Positions 1-7,762 are shown, numbered from the stretch's first letter. The stretch: DNA of 51,045 nt from CAJGDV01 sp036667875 (GCA_036667875.1 JAVWTD010000006.1:1-51045); one strand, 5' to 3'. The notes: generated by a model not told the origin, from the sequence alone. Program-made: numbers and translations.

Positions 1-32
1 AACAATCATTAAAATTATTAATATCAAATCAA

Positions 33-48
33 TGTTCCACGTGAAACA
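33..48. promoter_or_regulatory. parS centromere site 1
   Basis: A perfect 16-bp palindrome TGTTCCACGTGAAACA, identical to the Bacillus-type parS consensus bound by ParB/Spo0J. The matching ParA/ParB pair is encoded at 20056-21727 in this window. Known role: ParB loads here, spreads, and recruits SMC for origin segregation. Confidence 0.97.
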
Positions 49-85
49 TAAAGAACAATCATTAAAATTATTAATATCAAATCAA

Positions 86-101
86 TGTTCCACGTGAAAC
101 A
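86..101. promoter_or_regulatory. parS centromere site 2
   Basis: A perfect parS palindrome, exactly 53 bp downstream of site 1 and inside an identical repeat unit. Confidence 0.97.
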
Positions 102-138
102 TAAAGAATAATAATTAAAACTATTAGTGTTAAAACAA

Positions 139-154
139 TGTTCCACGTGAAACA
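139..154. promoter_or_regulatory. parS centromere site 3
   Basis: A perfect parS palindrome, 53 bp from site 2. The flanking AT-rich sequence has diverged but the 16-bp core has not, which suggests selection on ParB binding. Confidence 0.97.
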
Positions 155-191
155 TAAAGAACAATAATTAAAACTATTAGTGCTAAAACAA

Positions 192-207
192 TGTTCCACG
201 TGAAACA
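192..207. promoter_or_regulatory. parS centromere site 4
   Basis: A perfect parS palindrome, again 53 bp from the previous one. It is the last regularly spaced site of the array. Confidence 0.97.
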
Positions 208-281
208 TAATCAAATCAAATCATATTAAATAATAATTTCTCAGGAAATAGAATTTAAAAAATATAATTAATTTAAATCAA

Positions 282-297
282 TGTTCCACGTGAAACA
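282..297. promoter_or_regulatory. parS centromere site 5
   Basis: A perfect parS palindrome placed 90 bp after site 4, outside the 53-bp period. It is followed by a degenerate piece of the repeat unit and then by the SRP RNA promoter. Confidence 0.96.
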
Positions 298-337
298 TAA
301 AAAAATAATAATTAAAAACGTTAGTATACAATAATAT

Positions 338-366
338 TTGCATAAAAATAATTATTGTTGTATATT
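338..366 (+). promoter_or_regulatory. promoter of the SRP RNA gene
   Basis: TTGCAT (338-343), a 17-bp spacer and TATATT (361-366) form a sigma-A type promoter. The predicted start, six to seven bases downstream, falls on the G at 373, which is also where the SRP RNA helix begins. Confidence 0.85.
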
Positions 367-372
367 TAATAT

Positions 373-449
373 GCACAACATTTATGGTTGAATCAGGTCA
401 GAGTTGGAAGACAGCAGCCTTAAAACCCACTAAATGTGTGTGCTTTTTT
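373..449 (+). ncRNA. ffs: signal recognition particle RNA, small (4.5S) type
   Basis: The segment 393-417 carries the conserved SRP domain IV core: CAGGTCAG on the 5' side, a GGAA tetraloop and AGCAGCC on the 3' side. The ends pair (373-384 with about 432-443) and a run of T follows as terminator. At about 75 nt it is the short form known from E. coli 4.5S RNA and mycoplasmas, without the Alu domain found in Bacillus. In the cell it binds Ffh and targets nascent membrane proteins to FtsY and SecYEG. The location beside tadA and dnaX matches scr in Bacillus. Confidence 0.92.
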
Positions 450-480
450 ATATCTAGGAGTGATACAAATTAATGATTTT

Positions 481-909
481 ATGAATGAAGCAATTAAAGA
501 AGCAAAAAAAGCTTTGAAACATAATGATATTCCTGTCGGAGCAGTTATAGTTAAAAATAATAAGATAATAGCAAAAGCTCATAATAAAAAGGAATTAAAA
601 AAATGTTCGACAAAACATGCTGAAATAATAGCAATTGAAATTGCGTGTAAAAAACTAAAAACTTGGCATTTAGATGACTGCGATCTTTATGTAACACTTG
701 AACCTTGTTTAATGTGTTGCGGTGCTATAATACAAAGTAGATTAAAAAATATATACTATGGAACTACTTCCAATAAATTTGGATATGTAAAAAGCATAGA
801 TAATGTTTTTGAAAATAAGAACAATTATAAACCTGAACATATAGAAAATTTAAATGTTATAGGTTGTTCTAAGTTATTAGTTGATTTTTTTAAAGATAAA
901 AGGAAATAG
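481..909 (+). CDS. tadA: tRNA-specific adenosine deaminase
   Basis: Converts adenosine 34 to inosine in the tRNA-Arg(ACG) anticodon. The zinc cytidine-deaminase signature is complete: HAE for the catalytic glutamate and first ligand, then PCLMC for the two cysteine ligands. From the ATG at 481 the protein has 142 residues. That ATG lies about 20 bases behind the only good Shine-Dalgarno (AGGAG, 456-460). An in-frame ATT at 469 has ideal spacing and would restore a few family-typical N-terminal residues, so a noncanonical ATT start is possible. Earlier in-frame starts overlap the SRP RNA and are unlikely. The gene stands between ffs and dnaX as in Bacillus, and its stop lies inside a terminator stem. 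Confidence 0.93.
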   Translation: MNEAIKEAKKALKHNDIPVGAVIVKNNKIIAKAHNKKELKKCSTKHAEIIAIEIACKKLKTWHLDDCDLYVTLEPCLMCCGAIIQSRLKNIYYGTTSNKFGYVKSIDNVFENKNNYKPEHIENLNVIGCSKLLVDFFKDKRK

Positions 910-929
910 TAAAGTCTATTCCTTTTTTT
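898..929 (+). terminator. intrinsic terminator after tadA
   Basis: The stem AAGGAAATAG pairs with CTATTCCTT around a short loop and is followed by seven T. The tadA stop codon is in the 5' arm. Confidence 0.85.
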
Positions 930-942
930 AAAAATATAATTA

Positions 943-951
943 TGTTATAAT
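943..951 (+). promoter_or_regulatory. extended -10 promoter of the dnaX operon
   Basis: TGTTATAAT is an extended -10 element (TGn-TATAAT). The -35 region is only T-rich. It lies between the tadA terminator and the dnaX Shine-Dalgarno. Confidence 0.65.
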
Positions 952-972
952 TTAATATAAAGAGGTGATAAA

Positions 973-2763
973 ATGTACCAAGCATTATATAGAAAATATA
1001 GACCTTCAACGTTTGAAAATGTTGTTGGACAAGATGTTATTATAAAAACTTTAAAAAACGCTATAAAAAATAATCAATTATCTCATGCATACATCTTTAG
1101 TGGTCCAAGAGGAACGGGAAAAACATCCGTTGCAAAAATATTAGGTAAGGCTGTTAATTGTTTATCAGATGATGAACTGATTTGTAACAAGTGTCGTTCG
1201 TGTTTACAAATCATTGATAAACAAAGTACAGATATTATAGAAATAGATGCTGCATCTAATAATGGAATAGATGAAATAAGAGAAATAAGAAACAAAGTAA
1301 ATTACGTTCCAACAAATGGAAAATATAAAATTTATATAATTGATGAAGTCCATATGCTTACAACTGGAGCCTTTAATGCTTTATTAAAGACCTTAGAAGA
1401 ACCTCCAGCACATGTAATATTTATATTAGCAACCACTGAACCTCATAAAATACCTTCAACAATTCTATCTAGATGTCAAAAATTTGATTTTAAAAAAATA
1501 AATAATACTAGTATGATTAATAGAATCAAAAAAATTGCTAACGAAGAAAACATAAATGTAACAGATGACGCAATAAAAGAAATAGTAAGATTAGCAGATG
1601 GTGGTATGAGAGACTGTATAAGCCTTCTAGACCAAGTTAACTCATATAGTGATGACCAAATAACACTTGAAGATATTCACGAAATAAACGGTTCTATAGA
1701 CAAAATGAGCGTATTAGAAATTATTAGAGATTTGTTTAATAAAGATATAAGCAATTTATTAAAAAAGATAAATAAATTCTATGATGATGGGAAAAATATA
1801 GTTAAAATAGCTGAAGAAGTATTATTAAATTTGAAAAATATATTACTATTAAATATTGATATTAGTTTAGTTGAAAATAATGAAATTTATACACCATTTA
1901 AGGTTATTGAAAAAAAAGAAATAATGAAAGTTATTGATGTGTTAAATAAAGGAATAAATGATATTAAAATTAGTAACGATCCAAAATTAGCACTAGAATT
2001 AATTTTTATTAAATTTTGTTCAGAATTAAATCAGGATATTAAAATTATATTTGAAGATAAAATTATAGATAATATAGATTTTGAAAAAGAAGAAAACAAA
2101 ATAAATGAAAAAGAAAGAGTTGTGCAAGAAAGTAATGCATTAAAATCGGAAGAAGAATATAATATTGTCAAAAACAAAGAAAAATTTAATGAATCTAACA
2201 GTAATAATCATGATGATGAAGAAGAGATTACAAAAAGTATTGCTTTAGATGAAAATAATTGCAATATAAAAGATTGTGATTCTTTCGAAAATATAATGGA
2301 TAAACTAAAAGAAATAAGAGTAAATAATGCACTCTCTAATTTTTCGAAGCAAACATTAATTAATTATAGAAATAATGTTAATAAATTTAAAAATTATTCT
2401 TTTGATAATGAATTTTCCTATGCTGCTGATATTATTTTGGATGGAGAATTAAAAATTGCCTCTAATGAATATTTAGTATTTGTCTATGACACGGCATTAT
2501 CAGTATTATCATTTAATAAAAATATAAAAGCTATTGAAAAATTAATAAACAAAGTTTTCGAAAAAGAATTTAAGGTAACAGCCATAGTGTTGGAAGAATG
2601 GGAAATAATAAAAGAAAAATTTAACGAATCACTAAAAAATGGTGTTAATCTATATGATTATATAGAAGAAGACAATGGCGTATTTAATAGTTTGATAAAA
2701 AAAATAGAAGAAGAAAATAACGATTTAGATTCAATATATGGATCATTAATCGAATATGAATAG
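973..2763 (+). CDS. dnaX: DNA polymerase III subunit gamma/tau
   Basis: The AAA+ motor of the sliding-clamp loader. Walker A GPRGTGKT is at residues 44-51, zinc ligands are C63, C71, C74 and C77, Walker B DEVH is around 124-127 and the SRC trans-arginine motif is at 166-168. Domain III ends near residue 360. A charged low-complexity linker (about 365-440) and a tau-like C-terminal domain follow, giving 596 residues, usual for Firmicutes tau. I saw no obvious frameshift signal for a separate gamma. AGAGGTGAT precedes the ATG. First gene of an operon with ybaB and recR, the common order in Firmicutes. Confidence 0.97.
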   Translation: MYQALYRKYRPSTFENVVGQDVIIKTLKNAIKNNQLSHAYIFSGPRGTGKTSVAKILGKAVNCLSDDELICNKCRSCLQIIDKQSTDIIEIDAASNNGIDEIREIRNKVNYVPTNGKYKIYIIDEVHMLTTGAFNALLKTLEEPPAHVIFILATTEPHKIPSTILSRCQKFDFKKINNTSMINRIKKIANEENINVTDDAIKEIVRLADGGMRDCISLLDQVNSYSDDQITLEDIHEINGSIDKMSVLEIIRDLFNKDISNLLKKINKFYDDGKNIVKIAEEVLLNLKNILLLNIDISLVENNEIYTPFKVIEKKEIMKVIDVLNKGINDIKISNDPKLALELIFIKFCSELNQDIKIIFEDKIIDNIDFEKEENKINEKERVVQESNALKSEEEYNIVKNKEKFNESNSNNHDDEEEITKSIALDENNCNIKDCDSFENIMDKLKEIRVNNALSNFSKQTLINYRNNVNKFKNYSFDNEFSYAADIILDGELKIASNEYLVFVYDTALSVLSFNKNIKAIEKLINKVFEKEFKVTAIVLEEWEIIKEKFNESLKNGVNLYDYIEEDNGVFNSLIKKIEEENNDLDSIYGSLIEYE

Positions 2764-2772
2764 GAGAAAAAT

Positions 2773-3069
2773 ATGAATATACAAGCTTTAATGAAACAAG
2801 CACAAAAAATGCAAAAGGATATGATGCAGTCTAAAGAAGAAATAGATAAAATGGAATTTTCAAGTGAAACATCATTTGTAAAAATAACTGCTACAGGAGA
2901 TAAAAAGATAAACTCAGTAAAAATCGATAAAGACATGCTAGACTCAGATGATATTGAAATTCTTGAAGATTTATTGCAAGTTACTATGAATGATGTTCTA
3001 TGTAAAATAGAAAAAGTAACTGAGGAAAAAATGGGTAAATATGCTCAAGGAATGCCAGGTTTATTTTAA
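2773..3069 (+). CDS. ybaB: YbaB/EbfC family nucleoid-associated protein
   Basis: A 98-residue protein with the family N-terminus MNIQALMKQAQKMQ, the central pattern of short beta strands (FVKITATGDKKINSVKID) and the C-terminal GMPGLF. The family forms tweezer-like dimers that bind DNA without strong sequence preference. It sits between dnaX and recR as in most bacteria. AGGAG precedes the ATG, and its stop overlaps the recR start by one base (TAATG), which suggests translational coupling. Confidence 0.95.
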   Translation: MNIQALMKQAQKMQKDMMQSKEEIDKMEFSSETSFVKITATGDKKINSVKIDKDMLDSDDIEILEDLLQVTMNDVLCKIEKVTEEKMGKYAQGMPGLF

Positions 3070-3674
3070 TGAACTATCCAGAACCTATAATAAATTTAAT
3101 TAATTGCTTTAAGAGATTACCTGGAATAGGTGAAAAGACAGCAGAAAGAATGGCATTAGCTACTATTAAATTAGATAATAAAACAGTTGATACATTTTCT
3201 AAAAGCATAATTCAAGCTAAATATGAAATTAAAAGATGTAAAAAATGTAATAATTATAGTACTGATGATATTTGTAGTATTTGTAATAATAAAAGTAGAG
3301 AAAATAAAACAATATGTGTAGTAGAAGAACCAAAAAACATTAATCTATTCGAAAAAACTGGTTCGTTTAATGGACTATACCATGTTCTAGATGGACTTAT
3401 ATCTCCTTTAGACGGGATTAATCCAGAAGATATTAATCTAAAATCCTTATTTAAAAGAATAAAGGATGAGGATATTGAGGAAGTTATTATTGCCGTTAAA
3501 ACGAGTATTGAAGGTGAAACAACATCACTTTATATCTTAAAAATGTTAGAAGATACAAAAACTACAGTATCAAAAATAGCACATGGCGTTCCTATGGGAG
3601 CGGATATAGATTATCTAGACACTTTTACTTTAGAAATGGCTCTAGAAGATAGAAAAAAAATATCTAAAATATAG
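3069..3674 (+). CDS. recR: recombination mediator RecR
   Basis: Works with RecO and RecF to load RecA onto SSB-coated gaps. The 201-residue protein shows the helix-hairpin-helix LPGIGEKTAERMAL (17-30), a four-cysteine zinc finger at C57, C60, C69 and C72, and the Toprim segment starting VVEEP near residue 84, with the family sequence YHVLDGLISPLDGI. Length and motif order are normal. It is coupled to ybaB through TAATG. The next gene downstream is BofA-like, as in Bacillus. Confidence 0.97.
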   Translation: MNYPEPIINLINCFKRLPGIGEKTAERMALATIKLDNKTVDTFSKSIIQAKYEIKRCKKCNNYSTDDICSICNNKSRENKTICVVEEPKNINLFEKTGSFNGLYHVLDGLISPLDGINPEDINLKSLFKRIKDEDIEEVIIAVKTSIEGETTSLYILKMLEDTKTTVSKIAHGVPMGADIDYLDTFTLEMALEDRKKISKI

Positions 3675-3715
3675 AATATTATGCTTTTATTACCATAGTT
3701 TATAATGGTGATATA

Positions 3716-3901
3716 ATGAAAAATTTTATTAATATATTAAAAAGATTTATTTATAGTTTTTTATTGATTTATGGATACAATATGATTATGTATCCTTTAA
3801 ATTTATTAATACCTATTAATATTTATACTCTATTTCTTGTTTATTTATTTAAACTTTATGGATTTATATTTTTAATTCTAATGTTAATAATAATTTTCTA
3901 G
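3716..3901 (+). CDS. BofA-like small membrane protein
   Basis: A 61-residue, strongly hydrophobic protein with two predicted membrane segments (about 10-30 and 36-60). The second half, LIPINIYTLFLVYLFKLYGF, follows the BofA pattern, in which a hydrophobic helix begins with a conserved PxN and leads to a glycine-containing turn. Position right behind recR matches bofA in Bacillus. Known role: BofA restrains the SpoIVFB protease that activates sigma-K during sporulation. Here the protein lacks most of the N-terminal part, and no sporulation gene is visible, so it may serve another membrane role. GGTGAT precedes the ATG. Assignment rests on pattern and position only. Confidence 0.6.
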   Translation: MKNFINILKRFIYSFLLIYGYNMIMYPLNLLIPINIYTLFLVYLFKLYGFIFLILMLIIIF

Positions 3902-3912
3902 AAGAGGTGCAG

Positions 3913-4812
3913 ATGTTAGAAAAATATTGTAATGATCAGAAAATTGCTTATAAAATTTTATCTAATGCGATAAAAAAAGATTTAATATCTCATGCTTATA
4001 TTATTGAAACAAAAAAGTATGAGAAATCTTTTGATTTTGCATTAGCTTTTGCAGCAGACATATTTTCACAAAAAAAAGATATTTACAATCTATTACTAGA
4101 AAATAGTTATCCTGATTTTAGAATTGTATCTACAGAAAATTTACAGTACAAAAAGGAAGATATAATAAATCTTCAAAACGAGTTTAAAACAAAACCAATT
4201 TGTGGGAAATACAAAATATATATAATAAAAGAATGCGAAAAACTAAATAAAGTAACATCAAATGCAATTTTAAAATTTTTAGAAGAACCAGAAGAAGGTA
4301 TAATTGCAATCTTGTTAGTTGAGAATAGATTTCAATTAATGAAAACTATTATTTCTAGATGTCAAATAATTGATCTAAAAAATGATGTTAGAAGTGAAAA
4401 AACATTAGAAAAAATTTATAAAAATTTAGATGGGACAGAATCAATAGAAAATATTACTGCAAAAATCGAGAATTTAATAAAATTTATATTATGTATAGAA
4501 AAATATAAAAAAGGTGCTTTATTATTTGAAAACAAATATTTTTTAAACCAATTTAAAACTAAAGAACAAATTTATATAGCAACAGAATTACTTATTTTAT
4601 TTTATAAAGAAATAATTAATTATAAAAATGGATTAAGTATCGAGTATTTCATTGAGTATAGTGATATAATAAAAAAAATAACTGAAAAAACAGACAATGA
4701 TGTTTTATTATCTAAAATTAATGTTATAATAAGAAATCAAAAAAAACTTTTTTTTAATGTTAATAACAATCTATTTTTAGATAAACTTATAATTGAACTT
4801 GGAGGAATTTAA
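3913..4812 (+). CDS. holB: DNA polymerase III subunit delta prime
   Basis: The stator subunit of the clamp loader. It resembles the DnaX AAA+ fold (SHAYII near the start, KYKIYIIKECEKLN, NAILKFLEEPEE, IISRCQ) but the Walker A loop is absent: where GPxGxGKT is expected the sequence reads ETKKYEKSF. The zinc-finger cysteines are also gone. Loss of ATP binding is normal for delta prime. The reading frame can be extended to a GTG at 3907, but that codon is part of the AGAGG ribosome-binding site; ATG 3913 is the better start (299 residues). It lies between the BofA-like gene and ricT, as in Bacillus where holB precedes yaaT. Confidence 0.9.
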   Translation: MLEKYCNDQKIAYKILSNAIKKDLISHAYIIETKKYEKSFDFALAFAADIFSQKKDIYNLLLENSYPDFRIVSTENLQYKKEDIINLQNEFKTKPICGKYKIYIIKECEKLNKVTSNAILKFLEEPEEGIIAILLVENRFQLMKTIISRCQIIDLKNDVRSEKTLEKIYKNLDGTESIENITAKIENLIKFILCIEKYKKGALLFENKYFLNQFKTKEQIYIATELLILFYKEIINYKNGLSIEYFIEYSDIIKKITEKTDNDVLLSKINVIIRNQKKLFFNVNNNLFLDKLIIELGGI

Positions 4813-5598
4813 ATGAAAGAAATGATTAAAGTATCTTTTAAAGAAAAAGGAAAAAGTTATTATTTCAATACAAATGATATAGAACTTAAAAAAGATTTAA
4901 CAGTAATTGTAAAAACTGAAAAAGGGCTTCAATTTGGGAAAACAACAAGCAATCCGGAAAAATTTAATGAGAATATATTAAAATCAGAATTGAAACCAGT
5001 CATTAGAATTGCAACAAAATCTGACTATGATGAAAACAAAAAAAACAACAGCGATGCTTTAATTGCTTTGAAAAAATGTAAAGAATTAGTAGTGAAAAAC
5101 GAATTAAAAATGCAAATTGTAGATTGTATGTACACATTTGATAGAGACCAACTTATTTTTAGATTTTTAGCTGATAGTAGAATTGATTTTAGAAACTTAG
5201 CTAAAGAGTTAGCATCTATTTATAAGACTAGAATTGAATTAAGACAAATTGGAGTTAGAGATAAAGCAAAGGAAATAGGAGGAATAGGTCCTTGTGGAAG
5301 ATGCTTTTGTTGTAATAAATTTTTAACAGATTTTGATTCTGTTTCAATTAGTATGGCAAAAGATCAAAATTTGGCTTTAAACCCAAGTAAAATAAATGGT
5401 GTTTGCGGAAGATTATTATGTTGTTTAAAATATGAAGATGAAAATTATAAAGAATGTAGAAAATGTCTACCAGCCCTAGGAAGCAAGATTGTTATTTCAG
5501 AAGGAGAAGGAAAAGTAGTAAGTATAAATATTTTAGAAAAAAAATATACTGTGTTTATTCCTAATGTCGGCGAAATAGAAAAGAAATGTAATGAGTAA
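4813..5598 (+). CDS. ricT: PSP1-domain protein RicT (YaaT)
   Basis: Member of the RicA-RicF-RicT complex that in Bacillus binds two [4Fe-4S] clusters and promotes RNase Y processing of polycistronic mRNAs. The 261-residue protein has the PSP1 region with the cysteine cluster CGRCFCC (161-167), then C198, C203, C204, C215 and C218, enough for cluster ligands. GGAGG lies seven bases before the ATG, immediately after the holB stop. Neither ricA nor ricF is in this window. The end overlaps the next gene by eight bases. In Bacillus yabA follows; here it is absent. Confidence 0.93.
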   Translation: MKEMIKVSFKEKGKSYYFNTNDIELKKDLTVIVKTEKGLQFGKTTSNPEKFNENILKSELKPVIRIATKSDYDENKKNNSDALIALKKCKELVVKNELKMQIVDCMYTFDRDQLIFRFLADSRIDFRNLAKELASIYKTRIELRQIGVRDKAKEIGGIGPCGRCFCCNKFLTDFDSVSISMAKDQNLALNPSKINGVCGRLLCCLKYEDENYKECRKCLPALGSKIVISEGEGKVVSINILEKKYTVFIPNVGEIEKKCNE

Positions 5599-6319
5599 AA
5601 TTAAAAACTATTTATTAGGGTATAATAATTTATATATAATGCAGGATGAAAATATGTTTAATTTTTCTCTTGATTCAGTGCTTTTACCAAATTTTGTTAC
5701 AATAAATAAAAGAGTAACAAAAATTATGGATATAGGTTGTGGAAATGCACCTATACCATTAATATTATCAACATTTTCAAATGCTAAAATATATGGTGTT
5801 GAAATACAAAAAGAAGTAGCTGATTTAGCGAAAGAATCAGTAAAAATTAATAATTTAGAAAACAGAATTGAAATAATAAATAAAGATATAAATGAATACT
5901 ATAAAGAATTAGAATCTGATCAATTTGACATAATAACATGTAATCCTCCATATTTTAAATATAATGAAAATTCAAAATTAAATATTAGTGACTATAAAAA
6001 AATTGCGCGACACGAAATAATGTTAGATTTAAATAAATTGTTTATAATTAGTAAAAAATTATTAAAAAACAATGGAAAAATAGCTATTGTTCATAGACCT
6101 GAAAGATTAAGTGATATAATATTAGAAATGAAAGCTAATAATATTGAACCCAAAAAAATAAGATTTGTTCATCCAAGAGAAGACGAAGACGCCAACATTT
6201 TACTTATTGAAGGTACAAAAAATGGAAAACCAGGTATAAAAATTCTTCCCCCCATCTATTCTCATGAAAAAGATGGAAACTATACAAAACAAATTTCTAA
6301 ATATTTTGAAAAAAGGTGA
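5591..6319 (+). CDS. trmN6: tRNA1(Val) A37 N6-methyltransferase family protein (YabB/TrmN6)
   Basis: A Rossmann-fold SAM methyltransferase of 242 residues. Motif I is MDIGCGNAPIP (about 46-56), the acidic ribose contact is VEIQ (70-73), and the N6-adenine signature NPPY is at 118-121. The N-terminal part with DEN-F-SLDS matches YabB/TrmN6, which methylates A37 of tRNA-Val. The gene overlaps ricT by eight bases and precedes rsmI, as yabB does in Bacillus (there yazA intervenes). The exact tRNA target cannot be read from the sequence. Confidence 0.85.
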   Translation: MSKIKNYLLGYNNLYIMQDENMFNFSLDSVLLPNFVTINKRVTKIMDIGCGNAPIPLILSTFSNAKIYGVEIQKEVADLAKESVKINNLENRIEIINKDINEYYKELESDQFDIITCNPPYFKYNENSKLNISDYKKIARHEIMLDLNKLFIISKKLLKNNGKIAIVHRPERLSDIILEMKANNIEPKKIRFVHPREDEDANILLIEGTKNGKPGIKILPPIYSHEKDGNYTKQISKYFEKR

Positions 6320-6323
6320 TAAA

Positions 6324-7160
6324 ATGTCTCAAAAAAGTTATAATAATTCTGCTACATTGTATCTAATTCCAACTCCAATTGGAAATATGGAAGATATGAC
6401 CTATAGAGCAGTGAAAATACTAAATGAAGTGGAAATTGTTTTATCTGAAGATACAAGAGTTACAGGAATTCTTTTAAAACATTACAATATAAAAAAAAGA
6501 CTGATTGCAAATCATGAACATAATGAAATTAAAAATAAAGAAATGGTAATTAATCTGTTAGAAGATGGAAAAAGCATAGGATTAGTTAGTGACAGAGGAA
6601 CTCCTGTTATTAGTGACCCGGGTTTTGAAATTGCTAAATATGCAATTGAAAAAGGTTACAATGTTGTAGCTCTACCAGGAGCTACTGCCTTAATTCCAGC
6701 ACTTATATGTTCAGGACTTAATCCAATGCCATTTACTTTTTATGGTTTTTTAAACAGTAAAGAATCGAAAAGAAAAACAGAACTTGAAACATTAAAAAAC
6801 ATTAAAAACACTATAATTTTTTATGAAGCCCCTCATAGAATAACCAAAACACTAGAAAATGTTCTTGATATTTTAGGTAATCGTAAAATGTGTGTAGCAA
6901 GAGAAATAAGTAAAAAATTTGAAGAAATTTATCGTGGTACAGTTAAAGAAGTGATAGAAGAAACTAAAGATATAAAAGGTGAAATTGTTTTCCTTATAGA
7001 GGGAAATAATGAAGTTAACGATTTTAATGATATAACAATAAATGAGCAAATTAATATGTTTATAGAGGAAGGATTTTCTCAAATGGAAGCAATAAAAAAG
7101 GTTTCTAAATTAAGAAATATTCCTAAGAGTGAAATATATAATAAATATCATAATAAGTAG
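6324..7160 (+). CDS. rsmI: 16S rRNA (cytidine1402-2'-O)-methyltransferase
   Basis: Methylates the ribose of C1402 in the ribosomal decoding centre. The protein starts MSQKSYNNSATLYLIPTPIG; LIPTPIGN, SEDTR and GLVSDRGTPVISDPG are hallmarks of the tetrapyrrole-methylase-fold RsmI family. The frame is open to 6264, inside the preceding gene, but ATG 6324 has AAGGTGAT directly ahead and gives the usual length (278 residues). Only four bases separate it from the upstream stop, so the two genes are co-transcribed. Confidence 0.95.
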   Translation: MSQKSYNNSATLYLIPTPIGNMEDMTYRAVKILNEVEIVLSEDTRVTGILLKHYNIKKRLIANHEHNEIKNKEMVINLLEDGKSIGLVSDRGTPVISDPGFEIAKYAIEKGYNVVALPGATALIPALICSGLNPMPFTFYGFLNSKESKRKTELETLKNIKNTIIFYEAPHRITKTLENVLDILGNRKMCVAREISKKFEEIYRGTVKEVIEETKDIKGEIVFLIEGNNEVNDFNDITINEQINMFIEEGFSQMEAIKKVSKLRNIPKSEIYNKYHNK

Positions 7161-7167
7161 GTGAAAA

Positions 7168-7719
7168 ATGAAATTAATTGTAGGATTAGGAAATCCTGGA
7201 AAAGAATATTCTAATACAAGACATAATGTTGGGTTTATGGTTATTGATAAGTATGTACAGGAAAAAGGATTAAATCAAAAGGAAAAAATGAATGGAATCT
7301 TTTCTGAAGAAATCAAAAATGGAGAAAAATTTATTTATTTAAAACCACAAACATATATAAATCTTTCTGGACAAGTTATAAGTCAATTTATGAATTTTTA
7401 TAAAATTGATGTAGAAGATATTTTAATAATACATGATGATTTAGATACATCGATAGGAAAAATGAAAATAAGATTGTCTGGAGGAAGTGCTGGTCATAAT
7501 GGTTTAAAAAATATTGAATCTTGTATAGGAACTAAAAATTATAAAAGAATAAAAATAGGAATTTCAAATAATAAAAATATTGATACAAAAAACTATGTTT
7601 TAGGTAAATTTAGCAAAGATGAGACTATTCTAATAAATGATGATTTGGATAAGGCTTATAATATTTTAAATGATTTTGGAAGCATAACTCCTGAAAATTT
7701 AATGAACAAGTATAATTAA
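7168..7719 (+). CDS. pth: peptidyl-tRNA hydrolase
   Basis: Releases tRNA from prematurely dropped peptidyl-tRNA. The 183-residue protein has GLGNPGKEY with the substrate-binding Asn, the catalytic His in TRHNVGF (H19), the IHDDLD motif and GGSAGHNGLKNI. It starts seven bases after rsmI with GTAGGTG as ribosome-binding site. In Bacillus pth follows glmU-prs-ctc and precedes mfd; here the mfd neighbour is kept while glmU and prs are not present upstream. Confidence 0.96.
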   Translation: MKLIVGLGNPGKEYSNTRHNVGFMVIDKYVQEKGLNQKEKMNGIFSEEIKNGEKFIYLKPQTYINLSGQVISQFMNFYKIDVEDILIIHDDLDTSIGKMKIRLSGGSAGHNGLKNIESCIGTKNYKRIKIGISNNKNIDTKNYVLGKFSKDETILINDDLDKAYNILNDFGSITPENLMNKYN

Positions 7720-7741
7720 TGATATGAAAATATCATTTTTG
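7719..7741 (+). terminator. short intrinsic terminator after pth
   Basis: ATGATAT (7719-7725) and ATATCAT (7730-7736) pair around GAAA, followed by four more T. The stem is all A/T except one G/C pair, so termination may be partial and mfd may be reached by readthrough. Confidence 0.55.
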
Positions 7742-7762
7742 TTGTAAGAAAGGAAAAGTAAA

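Larger units (their letters stand above)
1..212. repeat. 53-bp tandem repeat array carrying parS
   Basis: Four consecutive 53-bp units (1-53, 54-106, 107-159, 160-212). Units 1 and 2 are identical; units 3 and 4 differ from them and slightly from each other, mainly in the AT-rich half, while the parS half is invariant. The array touches the window edge, so more units may lie upstream. A degenerate copy of the AT-rich half without parS recurs at about 304-326. No open reading frame covers the stretch 1-372. Confidence 0.95.

Noticed and set aside
1..300. CRISPR-like regularly spaced repeats
   Set aside because: The conserved 16-bp part is the parS palindrome and the intervening AT-rich parts are themselves similar to each other, not unique spacers. 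No cas genes are present.
436..480. Upstream extension of tadA from the ATG at 436
   Set aside because: The ATG lies in the 3' arm of the SRP RNA, the extension overlaps its terminator, and the Shine-Dalgarno is downstream of it.
973..2763. Programmed frameshift producing gamma in dnaX
   Set aside because: A-rich runs are everywhere in this genome and no A AAA AAG-type slippery site with a following stem was evident near residue 430.
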